This document shows, one piece after another, positions 42,217-50,369 of a stretch of 55,092 nucleotides of DNA; positions within the stretch are counted from its first letter, which is position 1; every line of letters starts with the position of its first letter. Origin of the DNA: an uncultured Arenicella sp. (lineage in GTDB: Bacteria; Pseudomonadota; Gammaproteobacteria; Arenicellales; Arenicellaceae). The notes beneath the pieces were generated by a model, which was not told the origin of the DNA, did no database searches, and saw only the letters and a program-made list of their open reading frames with translations. The DNA lies in assembly GCA_938045295.1 (NCBI GenBank), contig CALINO010000011.1:1-55092 (forward strand), in the 5' to 3' direction. Made by a program: the position numbers and the translations under genes.

Positions 42217-42222
42217 TATAAT
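42217..42222 (+). promoter_or_regulatory. Candidate -10 for mgtE
   Basis: A perfect TATAAT, flanked by GCCC/GGGC, lies 31 bases before the mgtE GTG. No good -35 is seen 16-18 bases upstream. Confidence 0.4.
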
Positions 42223-42253
42223 ACGGGCAGAAAGTAATTTCGGAGCCAGACAC

Positions 42254-43594
42254 GTGCAACACATCACACCACCCATCGAAAATATCGTTGAGCTGTTAGA
42301 CCAAGACAATCGGTCTGCGGTGGCTGAGCTATTTGCACAAGCGCATCCAGCCGACATTGCAGACGCACTTGAGCGACTCACCCCCGTTAAGCGGCCCTTG
42401 GCATGGACATTCATTCCCGGCAATGAACGCGGCGAAGTGCTTTGTGAACTCAATGAAGGTGTGTTTAAAGACTTAGCGCATGAGCTTGATAATAGTGAAC
42501 TGATCGATGCCATCAAAGTTCTTGATATTGATGAAATTGCCGACTTAATCCCTGATCTACCCGAGTCAATTTTAGCGGATGTACTGTTTGCCGTAGACAC
42601 GGAAACCAGAGCCAGCTTAGGAGAGGTGCTTTCCTACCCTGAAGACAGCGCTGGCGGCTTGATGAATTTAGACGCGATTACCGTCAGAGACAATTTATCG
42701 CTGGATGTCATACTGCGTTATCTACGATTAAAAACCGAGCTTCCCGAACACACCGACACAATCTATTTAGTTAACCGCGACAACCAATTAACCGGCATTT
42801 TACCGCTGGAAAAACTCATTACTGGCTCAGGTGACGACCCGGCCATTACGCATGCACTGGATTCGCCGGTGTTGTTTCAAAGTTTAGACCAAGAAGACGA
42901 TGTCGCTAAAGCCTTTGCTGACTACGACTTAGTCTCAGCACCGGTAATCGACGATAATAAAAAATTGCTTGGCCGCATTACTGTGGACGACGTGGTGGAC
43001 GTGATTCGCGAGCAAGCTGAACACGACTTTATGGCCGCAGCGGGGTTACGAGAAGAAGAAGACATTTTTGCTCCGGTGGGCAAAACCACGCGCAATCGTA
43101 CTATTTGGTTGGCGGTTAACTTAGTCACCGCGCTACTGGGTTCTTGGGTGATTGGGCAATTTGAAGGCTCGATCCAAAAATTAGTCGCACTGGCCGTACT
43201 CATGCCCATTGTGGCCAGCATGGGCGGCAATGCCGGCACGCAAACATTAACCGTGGTGATCAGGGGCATGAGCACCGGCACGATTTCACGTGGCAACATG
43301 TTTAACGTGCTGAAAAAAGAAGCCATGGTGGGCATACTTAATGGAGCAATTTGGGCCATTGTGATCGCGGTGATTGCAGCCGCATGGTACCAAGACCCTT
43401 TTCTGGGCGGGGTCATTGCGGCGGCCATGATTGCCAACTTATTTATGGGCGCCATTGCTGGCGTGTTCATTCCTATATTTTTAGAAAAAGTAGGCGTTGA
43501 CCCTGCCTTAGCCGGCGGTGTTGCGTTAACCACCGTCACCGACGTTGTGGGCTACTTTTCAGTGCTTGGTTTAGCCACATTAATACTGCTTTAA
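42254..43594 (+). CDS. mgtE: Magnesium transporter MgtE
   Basis: 446 residues from the GTG at 42254, preceded by CGGAG at 8 bases. The frame runs to 42098, but the extra part is non-homologous and holds the -10. Order of domains: MgtE_N helical superhelix (about 5-105), CBS pair (about 115-235, DSAGGLMNLDAITVRDNLS), plug helix, then five membrane helices with MPIVASMGGNAGTQTLTVVIRG and LTTVTDVVGYFSVLGLA, which line the Mg pore. MgtE is a Mg-gated channel: the cytosolic domains close it at high Mg. It is convergent with the B2-like gene, 18 bases apart. Confidence 0.96.
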   Translation: MQHITPPIENIVELLDQDNRSAVAELFAQAHPADIADALERLTPVKRPLAWTFIPGNERGEVLCELNEGVFKDLAHELDNSELIDAIKVLDIDEIADLIPDLPESILADVLFAVDTETRASLGEVLSYPEDSAGGLMNLDAITVRDNLSLDVILRYLRLKTELPEHTDTIYLVNRDNQLTGILPLEKLITGSGDDPAITHALDSPVLFQSLDQEDDVAKAFADYDLVSAPVIDDNKKLLGRITVDDVVDVIREQAEHDFMAAAGLREEEDIFAPVGKTTRNRTIWLAVNLVTALLGSWVIGQFEGSIQKLVALAVLMPIVASMGGNAGTQTLTVVIRGMSTGTISRGNMFNVLKKEAMVGILNGAIWAIVIAVIAAAWYQDPFLGGVIAAAMIANLFMGAIAGVFIPIFLEKVGVDPALAGGVALTTVTDVVGYFSVLGLATLILL

Positions 43595-43612
43595 GCCCAC
43601 TTTCTCGCCTCT

Positions 43613-44047
43613 CTATACTTTTGTAAAACGGCTAGGTACCGGCTCGGGTTCTCCCAACATGGCATATTGACCTTGCTCAAGCACTTCAACCCAAGCATGA
43701 CTGGCTAAGCCATCCTCGGATTTAGCCACACCGATCACAACACGTGAATCGTGCCCGGCGCGGCGCAACATGCTTGCCAATACTAACGATTTAGGCAAAC
43801 ACTGCGCCGACACAAAATGCAGGCGAGCGGCCAGGCGAACCGCCTCATGCAATGCCAGCAAGCTCACATTACCAGACATGGGCAACACGCTATTGTCAGC
43901 GCTTTCCTGCGCTAACGTCAGTTTAGGTTTAAGCCAATCAAACGAAAGAAATCGAAGTTTGATCACCACACTCCAAAGTCGCCAATAGGCGATAAAACAC
44001 CAGCACCAAGCCTTTATTCCTTGTTGTTTGAACTCTTTAGACGGCAT
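43613..44047 (-). CDS. Lasso peptide biosynthesis B2-like protease (Transglut_core3)
   Basis: 144 residues, the usual B2 size. The transglutaminase-like catalytic pair is visible: C83 in AQCLPKSLVLASMLRRAGHDSRVVIGV and H117 in LASHAWVEV. In lasso pathways B2 cuts the leader peptide before the B1/C steps; stand-alone homologues also exist with unknown tasks. There is no cyclase (AsnB-like), no RRE/B1 and no recognisable precursor in the flanks, so a lasso cluster is not present here. N-terminal residues 11-36 are Trp/Cys-rich and may touch the membrane. Confidence 0.85.
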   Translation of the reverse strand: MPSKEFKQQGIKAWCWCFIAYWRLWSVVIKLRFLSFDWLKPKLTLAQESADNSVLPMSGNVSLLALHEAVRLAARLHFVSAQCLPKSLVLASMLRRAGHDSRVVIGVAKSEDGLASHAWVEVLEQGQYAMLGEPEPVPSRFTKV

Positions 44048-44140
44048 TTTTTACAAGAAGTTACATGTGTTGCGAACAATTAACCTACTCTAACACGGGT
44101 TTAAATAGGGCTTTAACAAAATATCAGTTACAATAAATGC

Positions 44141-44833
44141 ATGGGATTGGTGACATCGATAAGTAACTCTCGTTTATGGACGCGACACGGGCTTAAAATA
44201 CTGTGGGCCATCGCGTGCCTATTATTAGTGCTCAGCATTGCTTGGTTAGTATTCTCTGAATACCATGACCGTAAGCAAAAGCGCCTAGAGTACGCGCCGC
44301 AAACCTTGCAGCCAATAACACGTTCGAATGCACCACAATACAATGCCAACGACATTGTTTCCGCTAATTTATTTGGTGACCCAAAGCCGAAAAAAGAAGT
44401 GGTTAAAAACATTCCTAAAACCAACCTCAATTTAAAACTCATTGGCGTGCTGTGGGCCAGTGATGAGAATTTTGCTCGGGTTATCATTCAATCCGGCAGT
44501 AAAAAAGCTAACTTGTACGGCATTGGGGAAAAAATTCAAGGCGCCAATGCCTCGGTTAAAGAAATTCACAGCAATGAGATATTGATCAGCCGTAATGGTG
44601 CTACTGAAAAGCTCAGCTTAGTTAAGAAAAAAGGCGGCAAAGACATCTTTACTTATGAGCAGTCGACTCCGGTTAGCTATGCCGACACCAGCCCAACCAA
44701 TTATGGAAGCTCTAACAACGCCACCGTTCGATCAAGCCCCAAACCCAGATCGGCCAACGGCGCGAATAGAAAAATACGTAAACCTAACTTTTCAGGGCTG
44801 GATCGCGCCTTAAAGAAAAGAGGCGAAATTTAA
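44141..44833 (+). CDS. Stand-alone GspC-like type II secretion protein
   Basis: 230 residues. A short cytosolic start, one membrane helix (about 18-40, LKILWAIACLLLVLSIAWLVF), then the GspC homology-region pattern: DIVSANLFGDPKPK, LNLKLIGVLWASDENFARVIIQSGSKKANLYGIGEKI, SVKEIHSNEILISRNGATEKLSL. This is what GspC uses to contact the secretin GspD. The C-terminal part is low-complexity and basic; the PDZ domain of classic GspC is absent. gspD does not follow: lnt lies on the opposite strand. It may serve a T2SS encoded elsewhere or a related system. Confidence 0.85.
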   Translation: MGLVTSISNSRLWTRHGLKILWAIACLLLVLSIAWLVFSEYHDRKQKRLEYAPQTLQPITRSNAPQYNANDIVSANLFGDPKPKKEVVKNIPKTNLNLKLIGVLWASDENFARVIIQSGSKKANLYGIGEKIQGANASVKEIHSNEILISRNGATEKLSLVKKKGGKDIFTYEQSTPVSYADTSPTNYGSSNNATVRSSPKPRSANGANRKIRKPNFSGLDRALKKRGEI

Positions 44834-44908
44834 AAGCACTCACCTCTTATTCGCTACCCATTAGTGAGCGAGCGCCCACTCAAAATTAGATAACGGGCCG
44901 TTATATTG

Positions 44909-46399
44909 CTAACGGCCGCGCAAGAAACGGACGATAAAAAGCGCAACCACACACAGCAAACTCAACCAAACAATCCAACTGCCTAATATGGCAAACGGTG
45001 TATCACCAGTCATGGCTTGCACTGAGCGCGCTTGCGCAACCACCACAAACTGATCACTGGCATACTGAACCTTGCCATGGTGATTAATAAACAAAGAAGG
45101 CCCAGAGTTGGCAGAACGCACCATAGGCCGGCCCAATTCTCGTGCTCGCATTTGTGCAAACTGAGTGCGTTGGTGAGGAGCTAATGAATCACCGAACCAC
45201 GCGTCCTCACTAATATTAATCAAGAGCGTGGCATCGCCCATGAACTGTCGGTACTCATTGGAAAACGCATCTTCATAGCAAATCGATAAACCAATATTAA
45301 TACGCTCACCGCAAGCGAGCGACTGAGCCTCGCTCCAACCGGCAAAATCCGACATTGGTAAATTTAAATACTCTAAGACCCAGCCAAACAAAAAAGTTAA
45401 TGGCTGATACTCACCAAACGGCACTAAATGACGCTTTCGATAAACTTGCAATGCCTCTCGCTGGTCACCCGCCGCAACCGGCGCGCAACTGAGCGCTGCG
45501 GCGTTATAACTGTTTACTTCATCATGATCCAACAAGCCTGCCAACACAGCACTGTTAGCCGGAGACATCGCTTGCCAGAATTTATCGTCGGTCTGACTGG
45601 CATATAAAGGCAAGGCGGTTTCCGGCCAGACAATCAACTCCGCGCCATGCTCTTTGGCTAAGCGTTCACTTAAATTTTGATAGGTTTGAAACGTGCGTTG
45701 TTGAGTGCTTTGCAACCATTTATCGTCAATAGGAATATTGCCCTGCACTACCCCGACCTTAAGCGGTTCTCCAACCGGCGTTACCCACTGTACGCTCTCT
45801 AACGCAAACGAACAAAGCACTAAGGCGGCTAAGATAATAGTGCTTAAGACTGACCGAGCAACCCAGATATACAGCAGCAATGACACGATAGCCAACACAA
45901 CAAAGCTGACTAGGTAAACACCGCCCACCGGTGCCCAGGCAAACAACCAACTTGGCGTTTGCGTATACCCCATATCCAACCAAGGAAACCCGGTTAACAC
46001 CCAGCTTTTGCACCACTCTGTGACCACCCACACGAATGGAAAAATGACCAACAGAGCACGCTCAGACTCTTTAGAAAGATAACAAGAAACGCCGGCGGCT
46101 AACGCGGGGAAAACCGCCAACAAAGCGGCAAACCCCAATACGGCGATTGAGCCCATCCACAATGGCATACCACCATACGTAGATAACGACACATACACCC
46201 AAGACACGCCGGCCAAATACAAGCCCAAACCAAAGCTAAAACCGATCAACGCGGCACTTTTAGTATTGGCTTTTCGAATCAACGCCAACAAGCCCAACAA
46301 GCTAACAATGCTAACGGGGTAAAACTCAAACGGCGCAAATGCGAGTACGCAAAACGCACCCAACAGAGCACTCAGCCCATTGGCTTTCCAATTCACCAT
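44909..46399 (-). CDS. lnt: Apolipoprotein N-acyltransferase Lnt
   Basis: 496 residues. N-terminal membrane helices fill about 1-205, then a nitrilase domain from about 215 (KVGVVQGNIPIDDKW). The catalytic Glu-Lys-Cys are seen in VWPETALPLY, YRKRHLVPFGEYQP and GLSICYEDAF. Lnt adds the third acyl chain to lipoproteins in the inner membrane. corC/ybeX, often next to it, is absent. A GC-rich inverted repeat (44896-44917) overlaps the stop. Confidence 0.96.
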   Translation of the reverse strand: MVNWKANGLSALLGAFCVLAFAPFEFYPVSIVSLLGLLALIRKANTKSAALIGFSFGLGLYLAGVSWVYVSLSTYGGMPLWMGSIAVLGFAALLAVFPALAAGVSCYLSKESERALLVIFPFVWVVTEWCKSWVLTGFPWLDMGYTQTPSWLFAWAPVGGVYLVSFVVLAIVSLLLYIWVARSVLSTIILAALVLCSFALESVQWVTPVGEPLKVGVVQGNIPIDDKWLQSTQQRTFQTYQNLSERLAKEHGAELIVWPETALPLYASQTDDKFWQAMSPANSAVLAGLLDHDEVNSYNAAALSCAPVAAGDQREALQVYRKRHLVPFGEYQPLTFLFGWVLEYLNLPMSDFAGWSEAQSLACGERINIGLSICYEDAFSNEYRQFMGDATLLINISEDAWFGDSLAPHQRTQFAQMRARELGRPMVRSANSGPSLFINHHGKVQYASDQFVVVAQARSVQAMTGDTPFAILGSWIVWLSLLCVVALFIVRFLRGR

Positions 46400-46500
46400 A
46401 TTATTGTCTCGGTTTATTAAGGCGACGAATGCGTCGGCAAGCTAGTAAAAAAATAGCAATATACCACTGCGATAAGAGTTGAGGCGCATAAAACGCATAT

Positions 46501-46533
46501 TGCCAGCAAAGGGGGTCCTTTTAAACAGGGGCT
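46501..46533. repeat. Partial copy of the 35748-35780 sequence
   Basis: TGCCAGCAAAGG and TTTTAAACAGGG occur here with a six-base spacer. TGCGAGCAAAGG and TTTTAAACAGGG occur at 35748-35776 with a five-base spacer. Two such matches in order are unlikely by chance. Here the left arm of the hairpin is absent. Confidence 0.5.
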
Positions 46534-46562
46534 AGAAAGCATGCAAAGAAAAAACAATCACA

Positions 46563-46596
46563 CAAATAAAAATGGCTGGGTAATTAACCCAGCCAT
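46563..46596 (-). terminator. Intrinsic terminator of the DUF4124 gene
   Basis: ATGGCTGGGT (46572-46581) pairs perfectly with ACCCAGCCAT (46587-46596). On the minus strand the stem is followed by TTTTTATTT. It lies 34 bases beyond the stop. Confidence 0.87.
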
Positions 46597-46629
46597 CTGT
46601 TTAGCTGTGTAACATATGAATTAACACGG

Positions 46630-47244
46630 CTATTCGTTCTTCGCACTGTACTCACGGTACAAGGTTTTTTCGTTGGCAAACCGCTCAGCAATGGCCTTCT
46701 TTTGTAACTCTAAACGCTCCAGCTCAACGCTGAATTCTTTGATGCGCTCTTTTGAGGCCGCCAACTCTGTTTCAAACTTTTCTTTATTATATTTGTTAGC
46801 CGTCTTAAGTTTATTCGTTATGCGCTCAACTTTCTTGTCCATCTGCTTGAGATACGCTTTATGCACTCGAATATTGCCATCTACAGAGGCAAGTTTATTA
46901 TCACGCTGGCGATCAATGTCTTCTTCACGCTCATAAATACTTAACACACGCTCACGTTCGGCTTTTTCTGCCTCTAACTTAGCCAGTTCTTCGGCTTCTT
47001 TTTCTTTAGCCTCTTGCTCTAGAAGCAACTCCTCTTCGGTTTTAGGCGCGTCAATTCGATCTTTAATAAAACCCCGCTTATCCAAGTTAGTCACTTCGGT
47101 GTCAGCACAGTTTTCTTGCGCATTGTCGCCGTAATGCCAATTTCCTTCAGCGTCCTTACACTTCTGAATGGCCAAAACATTAAAGGAAACCGATAACAAA
47201 CCGGCCAATAATAGTGTGCGGTTTAGGTTGTTAGTCGTTTTCAT
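46630..47244 (-). CDS. DUF4124 exported coiled-coil protein
   Basis: 204 residues from the ATG at 47244, which has CGGAG 9 bases before it. Signal peptide about 1-24 (ending VLA), then a DUF4124 head (IQKCKDAEGNWHYGDNAQENCADTEV) with two Cys likely in a disulfide. From about residue 70 the protein is a long charged coiled coil (EEELLLEQEAKEKEAEELAKL; NIRVHKAYLKQMDKKVERITNKL). It is probably periplasmic. No function is known for the family. It is 58 bases downstream of lgt, same strand, with its own terminator. Confidence 0.8.
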   Translation of the reverse strand: MKTTNNLNRTLLLAGLLSVSFNVLAIQKCKDAEGNWHYGDNAQENCADTEVTNLDKRGFIKDRIDAPKTEEELLLEQEAKEKEAEELAKLEAEKAERERVLSIYEREEDIDRQRDNKLASVDGNIRVHKAYLKQMDKKVERITNKLKTANKYNKEKFETELAASKERIKEFSVELERLELQKKAIAERFANEKTLYREYSAKNE

Positions 47245-47302
47245 ATACAGACTCCGGTGTTGAGGCTTAATGAGGCAAGGTGCGCACATTAGGCCATGAA
47301 AT

Positions 47303-48100
47303 TTAACTCTTACTACGCCTACTATATAGGATTAAAAATGAACCTAGGATTAACATAGGCAAACTCAACAAATGCCCCATCGTAACCCAGTCAAACAGCA
47401 AGTAGTTAAGATGATCGTCTGGCACTCGAACCATTTCAACGACCATGCGCGACAAAGCGTACCCGATTAAAAATAATCCTGATAATAAACCAAGTGGCTT
47501 TTTGGTTCTTGAAAGCAGCCAAAGTATCACGAAAAGTAACAAACCCTCTAATAGCGCTTCGTAAAGCATGGAGGGGTGGCGAGCCTGCTTATCGGCTGTG
47601 GTAAATACCATGCCCCACGGCAAATCAGTCGGCTTACCCCACAGCTCTTGATTAATAAAATTACCAATCCGGCCAAAGAACAAACCAATGGGGGCAACTG
47701 GTGCAACAAAATCGCCGATTTCAATCAGGCTGATTTTAGATTTTCGGCTAAAAAGCCACAGCGCCACAATAACCCCCAGCAAACCACCATGAAATGACAT
47801 ACCCCCTTCACGAATACCCGTCACGATTGTCAACGGGTCGGCCAAGTATTCCATGGGTTTATAGAACAGCACGTATCCTAGGCGGCCGCCTAGCACGGCA
47901 CCAAGCGCGCCATAAAAAAGCAAATCAGAGGCTAAATCTGTATTCCACTTTTGACTGACCGCTTGGGGCTGGTTTTTCAACCGATACGCCCATGCTAAAT
48001 AAACACCGGCAAACCCAAACACATACATTAAGCCGTACCATTGAATGGCCAATGGGCCTAGCTGCAGTGCAACGGGGTCAAAATTAGGGTGAATTAACAT
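47303..48100 (-). CDS. lgt: Prolipoprotein diacylglyceryl transferase Lgt
   Basis: 265 residues with seven membrane helices. The Lgt signature is visible: GRIGNFINQELWGKPTDLPWGMVF, with RQPS-like ARHPSMLYEALLEG and the YGLMYVFGF start block; catalytic Arg (GRIGN) and His (SFHGGLLG) are kept. Lgt attaches diacylglycerol to the lipobox cysteine, the first step of the pathway that LspA and Lnt complete. It is 25 bases after the PfkB gene. thyA, often downstream, is not here. Confidence 0.96.
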   Translation of the reverse strand: MLIHPNFDPVALQLGPLAIQWYGLMYVFGFAGVYLAWAYRLKNQPQAVSQKWNTDLASDLLFYGALGAVLGGRLGYVLFYKPMEYLADPLTIVTGIREGGMSFHGGLLGVIVALWLFSRKSKISLIEIGDFVAPVAPIGLFFGRIGNFINQELWGKPTDLPWGMVFTTADKQARHPSMLYEALLEGLLLFVILWLLSRTKKPLGLLSGLFLIGYALSRMVVEMVRVPDDHLNYLLFDWVTMGHLLSLPMLILGSFLILYSRRSKS

Positions 48101-48125
48101 GTCGATCGATGGCCGCTATGAATGA

Positions 48126-49064
48126 TTAAAGTGACAATTCTTCTGCAAACGCCGCCTGATAGCGCTCAGCAAATTGCTCAAGCGTAAAACTGTGGTTTTG
48201 CGTGCCAGAATGCTCAATTTTAATAGCACCGCATAACGACGCCATTTGCGCGCATGTTTTCCAATCTAAGCCTTTAAGCAAGCCATACATAAGCCCGCCG
48301 CGGTACGCATCGCCGCAACCAGTTGGGTCAACGGCCGCACTAATGGGCGCACAAGGCACCTCAATTTTTTCATTATTCACATACACTTCAGAGCCTTTAC
48401 CGCCTCGTGTTACCACTAGTACTTCCACTTTTTCAGCCAGTTGCTCTAAGCTTAAACCGGTTTTATCTAACAATAATTGGCTTTCATAATCGTTCACCAC
48501 GGCGTAAGTGGCTTGCTCAAGAAAACGCAGGCAATCTTCGCCATCAAACATTGGCAGACCTTGACCCGGGTCAAAGATAAAAGGGATCTTTTGCTCGGCA
48601 AATTGCGCTGCGTGCTCGATCATGGCCTCACGGCCGTCTGGCCCCACAATGCCTAACTCAATACCCGACGCATCCGACACTTTATTTTGATGCGCAAAGT
48701 TCATAGCACCGGGGTGAAACGCGGTGATTTGATTATTGTCGGAGTCGGTAATAATAAACGCTTGTGCGGTGAACGTATCAGGCACCACTTTTATGTGTTC
48801 GGCGCTTAAGCCTTTTTCTTCTAAGTAGCGTGCGTATGGGCCAAAATCTTCACCCACAGTAGCCATAATCAGCCCGGTTCCGCCCAACAACTGCAATGTG
48901 TACGCAATATTGCCAGCACACCCGCCGTTATGACGTGACATATTGGGCACAAAGAAGGCAACATTCAAAATGTGAGTTTGATCAGGAAGAATGTGGTTTT
49001 GAAATTGATCTTCGAACACCGCAATCGTGTCGTAAGCCATAGAGGCGCTAATAAGAGCTTTCAT
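48126..49064 (-). CDS. PfkB-family carbohydrate/nucleoside kinase
   Basis: 312 residues. The two family signatures are seen: the glycine-rich HNGGCAGNIAYTLQLLGG near residue 45 and the C-terminal DPTGCGDAYRGGLMYG with the catalytic Asp (GCGD). Members of this sub-branch are often annotated as adenosine kinase or ribokinase-like; the substrate cannot be told from the sequence. It precedes lgt by 25 bases. No sugar or nucleoside gene lies nearby. Confidence 0.87.
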   Translation of the reverse strand: MKALISASMAYDTIAVFEDQFQNHILPDQTHILNVAFFVPNMSRHNGGCAGNIAYTLQLLGGTGLIMATVGEDFGPYARYLEEKGLSAEHIKVVPDTFTAQAFIITDSDNNQITAFHPGAMNFAHQNKVSDASGIELGIVGPDGREAMIEHAAQFAEQKIPFIFDPGQGLPMFDGEDCLRFLEQATYAVVNDYESQLLLDKTGLSLEQLAEKVEVLVVTRGGKGSEVYVNNEKIEVPCAPISAAVDPTGCGDAYRGGLMYGLLKGLDWKTCAQMASLCGAIKIEHSGTQNHSFTLEQFAERYQAAFAEELSL

Positions 49065-49168
49065 GTGCGTTTAAAATATGTGTGGGTATGAATAAAAAGT
49101 ACTATTGCCATCAAATAAGCCGTTAAAAAACGGCCGACAGTACAATACAGTATAAAACTGACTTATAA

Positions 49169-49202
49169 AAAAGCCCCAGATCAATATTGAGCAGGGGCTT
49201 TT
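49169..49202 (-). terminator. Intrinsic terminator of tpx
   Basis: AAAAGCCCC (49169-49177) pairs with GGGGCTTTT (49194-49202), with an inner palindrome TCAATATTGA. On the minus strand a T-run follows. It lies 11 bases beyond the stop. Confidence 0.85.
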
Positions 49203-49212
49203 AAGAGATCAG

Positions 49213-49707
49213 TTACAGAGCAGCGAGTGCGGCTTGGTAATCGGGCTCTTCAGTGATTTCAGGCACCAATTGAGCATGCAAAACTTGATCGTTTTCATCC
49301 AACACTAGCACCGCACGCGCGGTTAAACCGGCCAATGGGCCATCAGCGATCAACACACCATAGTTGGTTGCGAAGTCTTGGTTGCGCATGGTGGATAAGG
49401 TGACCGTTGCGCCCGCCGAATTGGCTTCACAGAAACGACCTGCCGCAAAAGGCAAATCGCCAGAGACAACCAAAAGCTGTACGTCGTCTTTATTTGCTAC
49501 TTCTTCATTAAACTTTTTAGTCGACGTGGCGCATACCGGAGTATCCAAACTTGGCAAAATACTAATGACTTTCTTTTTGCCTTTGTACTCACTCAACGAA
49601 ACATCAGCGAGTGATGACGTAGTCAATGTAAAGTCAGGAGCAGGCTCACCGGCTTTGGGGAAATCGCCGCTTAGGTTTACTGCATTGCCTTTTAATGTAA
49701 CTTGCAT
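49213..49707 (-). CDS. tpx: Thiol peroxidase Tpx
   Basis: 164 residues, atypical 2-Cys peroxiredoxin. Peroxidatic C59 lies in PSLDTPVCATSTKKFN and resolving C93 in AAGRFCEA, both at the standard places. Tpx reduces lipid and other hydroperoxides in the periplasm or cytosol using thioredoxin. AGGA lies 8 bases before the ATG. It is 37 bases after gcvH on the same strand, with its own terminator. Confidence 0.96.
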   Translation of the reverse strand: MQVTLKGNAVNLSGDFPKAGEPAPDFTLTTSSLADVSLSEYKGKKKVISILPSLDTPVCATSTKKFNEEVANKDDVQLLVVSGDLPFAAGRFCEANSAGATVTLSTMRNQDFATNYGVLIADGPLAGLTARAVLVLDENDQVLHAQLVPEITEEPDYQAALAAL

Positions 49708-49744
49708 AATTAATTCCTGTTAAATTTTACTGTTCAATTGTTAG

Positions 49745-50131
49745 TTAATCGTCTACTTGCGAATTGTAGGCTTGAGCCGACAACAGTGCGTCTAACTCAG
49801 AAAGATCGCTCGCTTTAATACGAAACATCCAACCCTTTTCATAAGGAGACTCATTAAGTAATTCTGGTTCGCCGTCTAACTCTTCGTTAACTTCGACTAT
49901 TTCACCGCTGACCGGCGCGTAGATATCCGAAGCGGCTTTCACTGACTCTACGGCGCAGCATTCTTCTTTTGCCGCAACTTGAGCGCCCACTTCAGGCAAC
50001 TCCACATAAACCACGTCACCCAAAGACTCTTGCGCATAGTCGCTAATGCCAACTTCAATCGTCTCATCATCCAGTTTTCGCACCCATTCGTGCGACGCAG
50101 CATACAGTAAATTATCTGGGGTATTGCTCAT
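49745..50131 (-). CDS. gcvH: Glycine cleavage system H protein GcvH
   Basis: 128 residues. The lipoylated lysine is K65 in [20 protein letters not shown], at the E. coli position. H protein shuttles the aminomethyl group between P and T proteins; H-like proteins can also pass lipoyl groups. gcvT and gcvP are not in the window, so this copy is separate from them. The CC pair at 58-59, six residues before the lysine, should be compared with homologues. GGAG lies 8 bases before the ATG. Confidence 0.95.
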   Translation of the reverse strand: MSNTPDNLLYAASHEWVRKLDDETIEVGISDYAQESLGDVVYVELPEVGAQVAAKEECCAVESVKAASDIYAPVSGEIVEVNEELDGEPELLNESPYEKGWMFRIKASDLSELDALLSAQAYNSQVDD

Positions 50132-50284
50132 TTAAGAACTCCGTTGTTTAAGTTACCAACTAACTCAAAAGTAGTTTGAATAATGCGGCGTATTATATAG
50201 ATAAGCATTAACAAATTCATGAATTGTGCTCGGATTATTTCCAGCAAAGACAGCCAATTATACGATTTTTGTGAATAAACAAGT

Positions 50285-50319
50285 TAATGCGAATTATTCC
50301 CATTAAAAAGTGCTATAAT
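50285..50319 (+). promoter_or_regulatory. Fur box and extended -10 of the iron transporter
   Basis: The arms TAATGnGAAT and ATTCnCATTA lie around one central T at 50285-50305, an inverted repeat matching the Fur consensus AATGAGAATnATTCTCATT at 17 of 19 bases. Eight bases further is TGCTATAAT, an extended -10 (50311-50319). The box covers where a -35 would be, so iron-Fur should block RNA polymerase. Confidence 0.85.
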
Positions 50320-50369
50320 CGCGCCCAGTTTTAACCATCAACACTCTTTCTTACAAGGACATCAGCATT

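Noticed and set aside
42922-43539. 205-codon open frame on the minus strand
   Set aside because: It lies wholly inside mgtE on the opposite strand, has a low-complexity Met/Ala/Thr/Pro composition and no ribosome-binding site; a shadow of the real gene.
43595-44140. Lasso peptide gene cluster around the B2 protein
   Set aside because: No AsnB-like cyclase, RRE protein or precursor with a Thr at the -2 leader position could be seen in the flanks.
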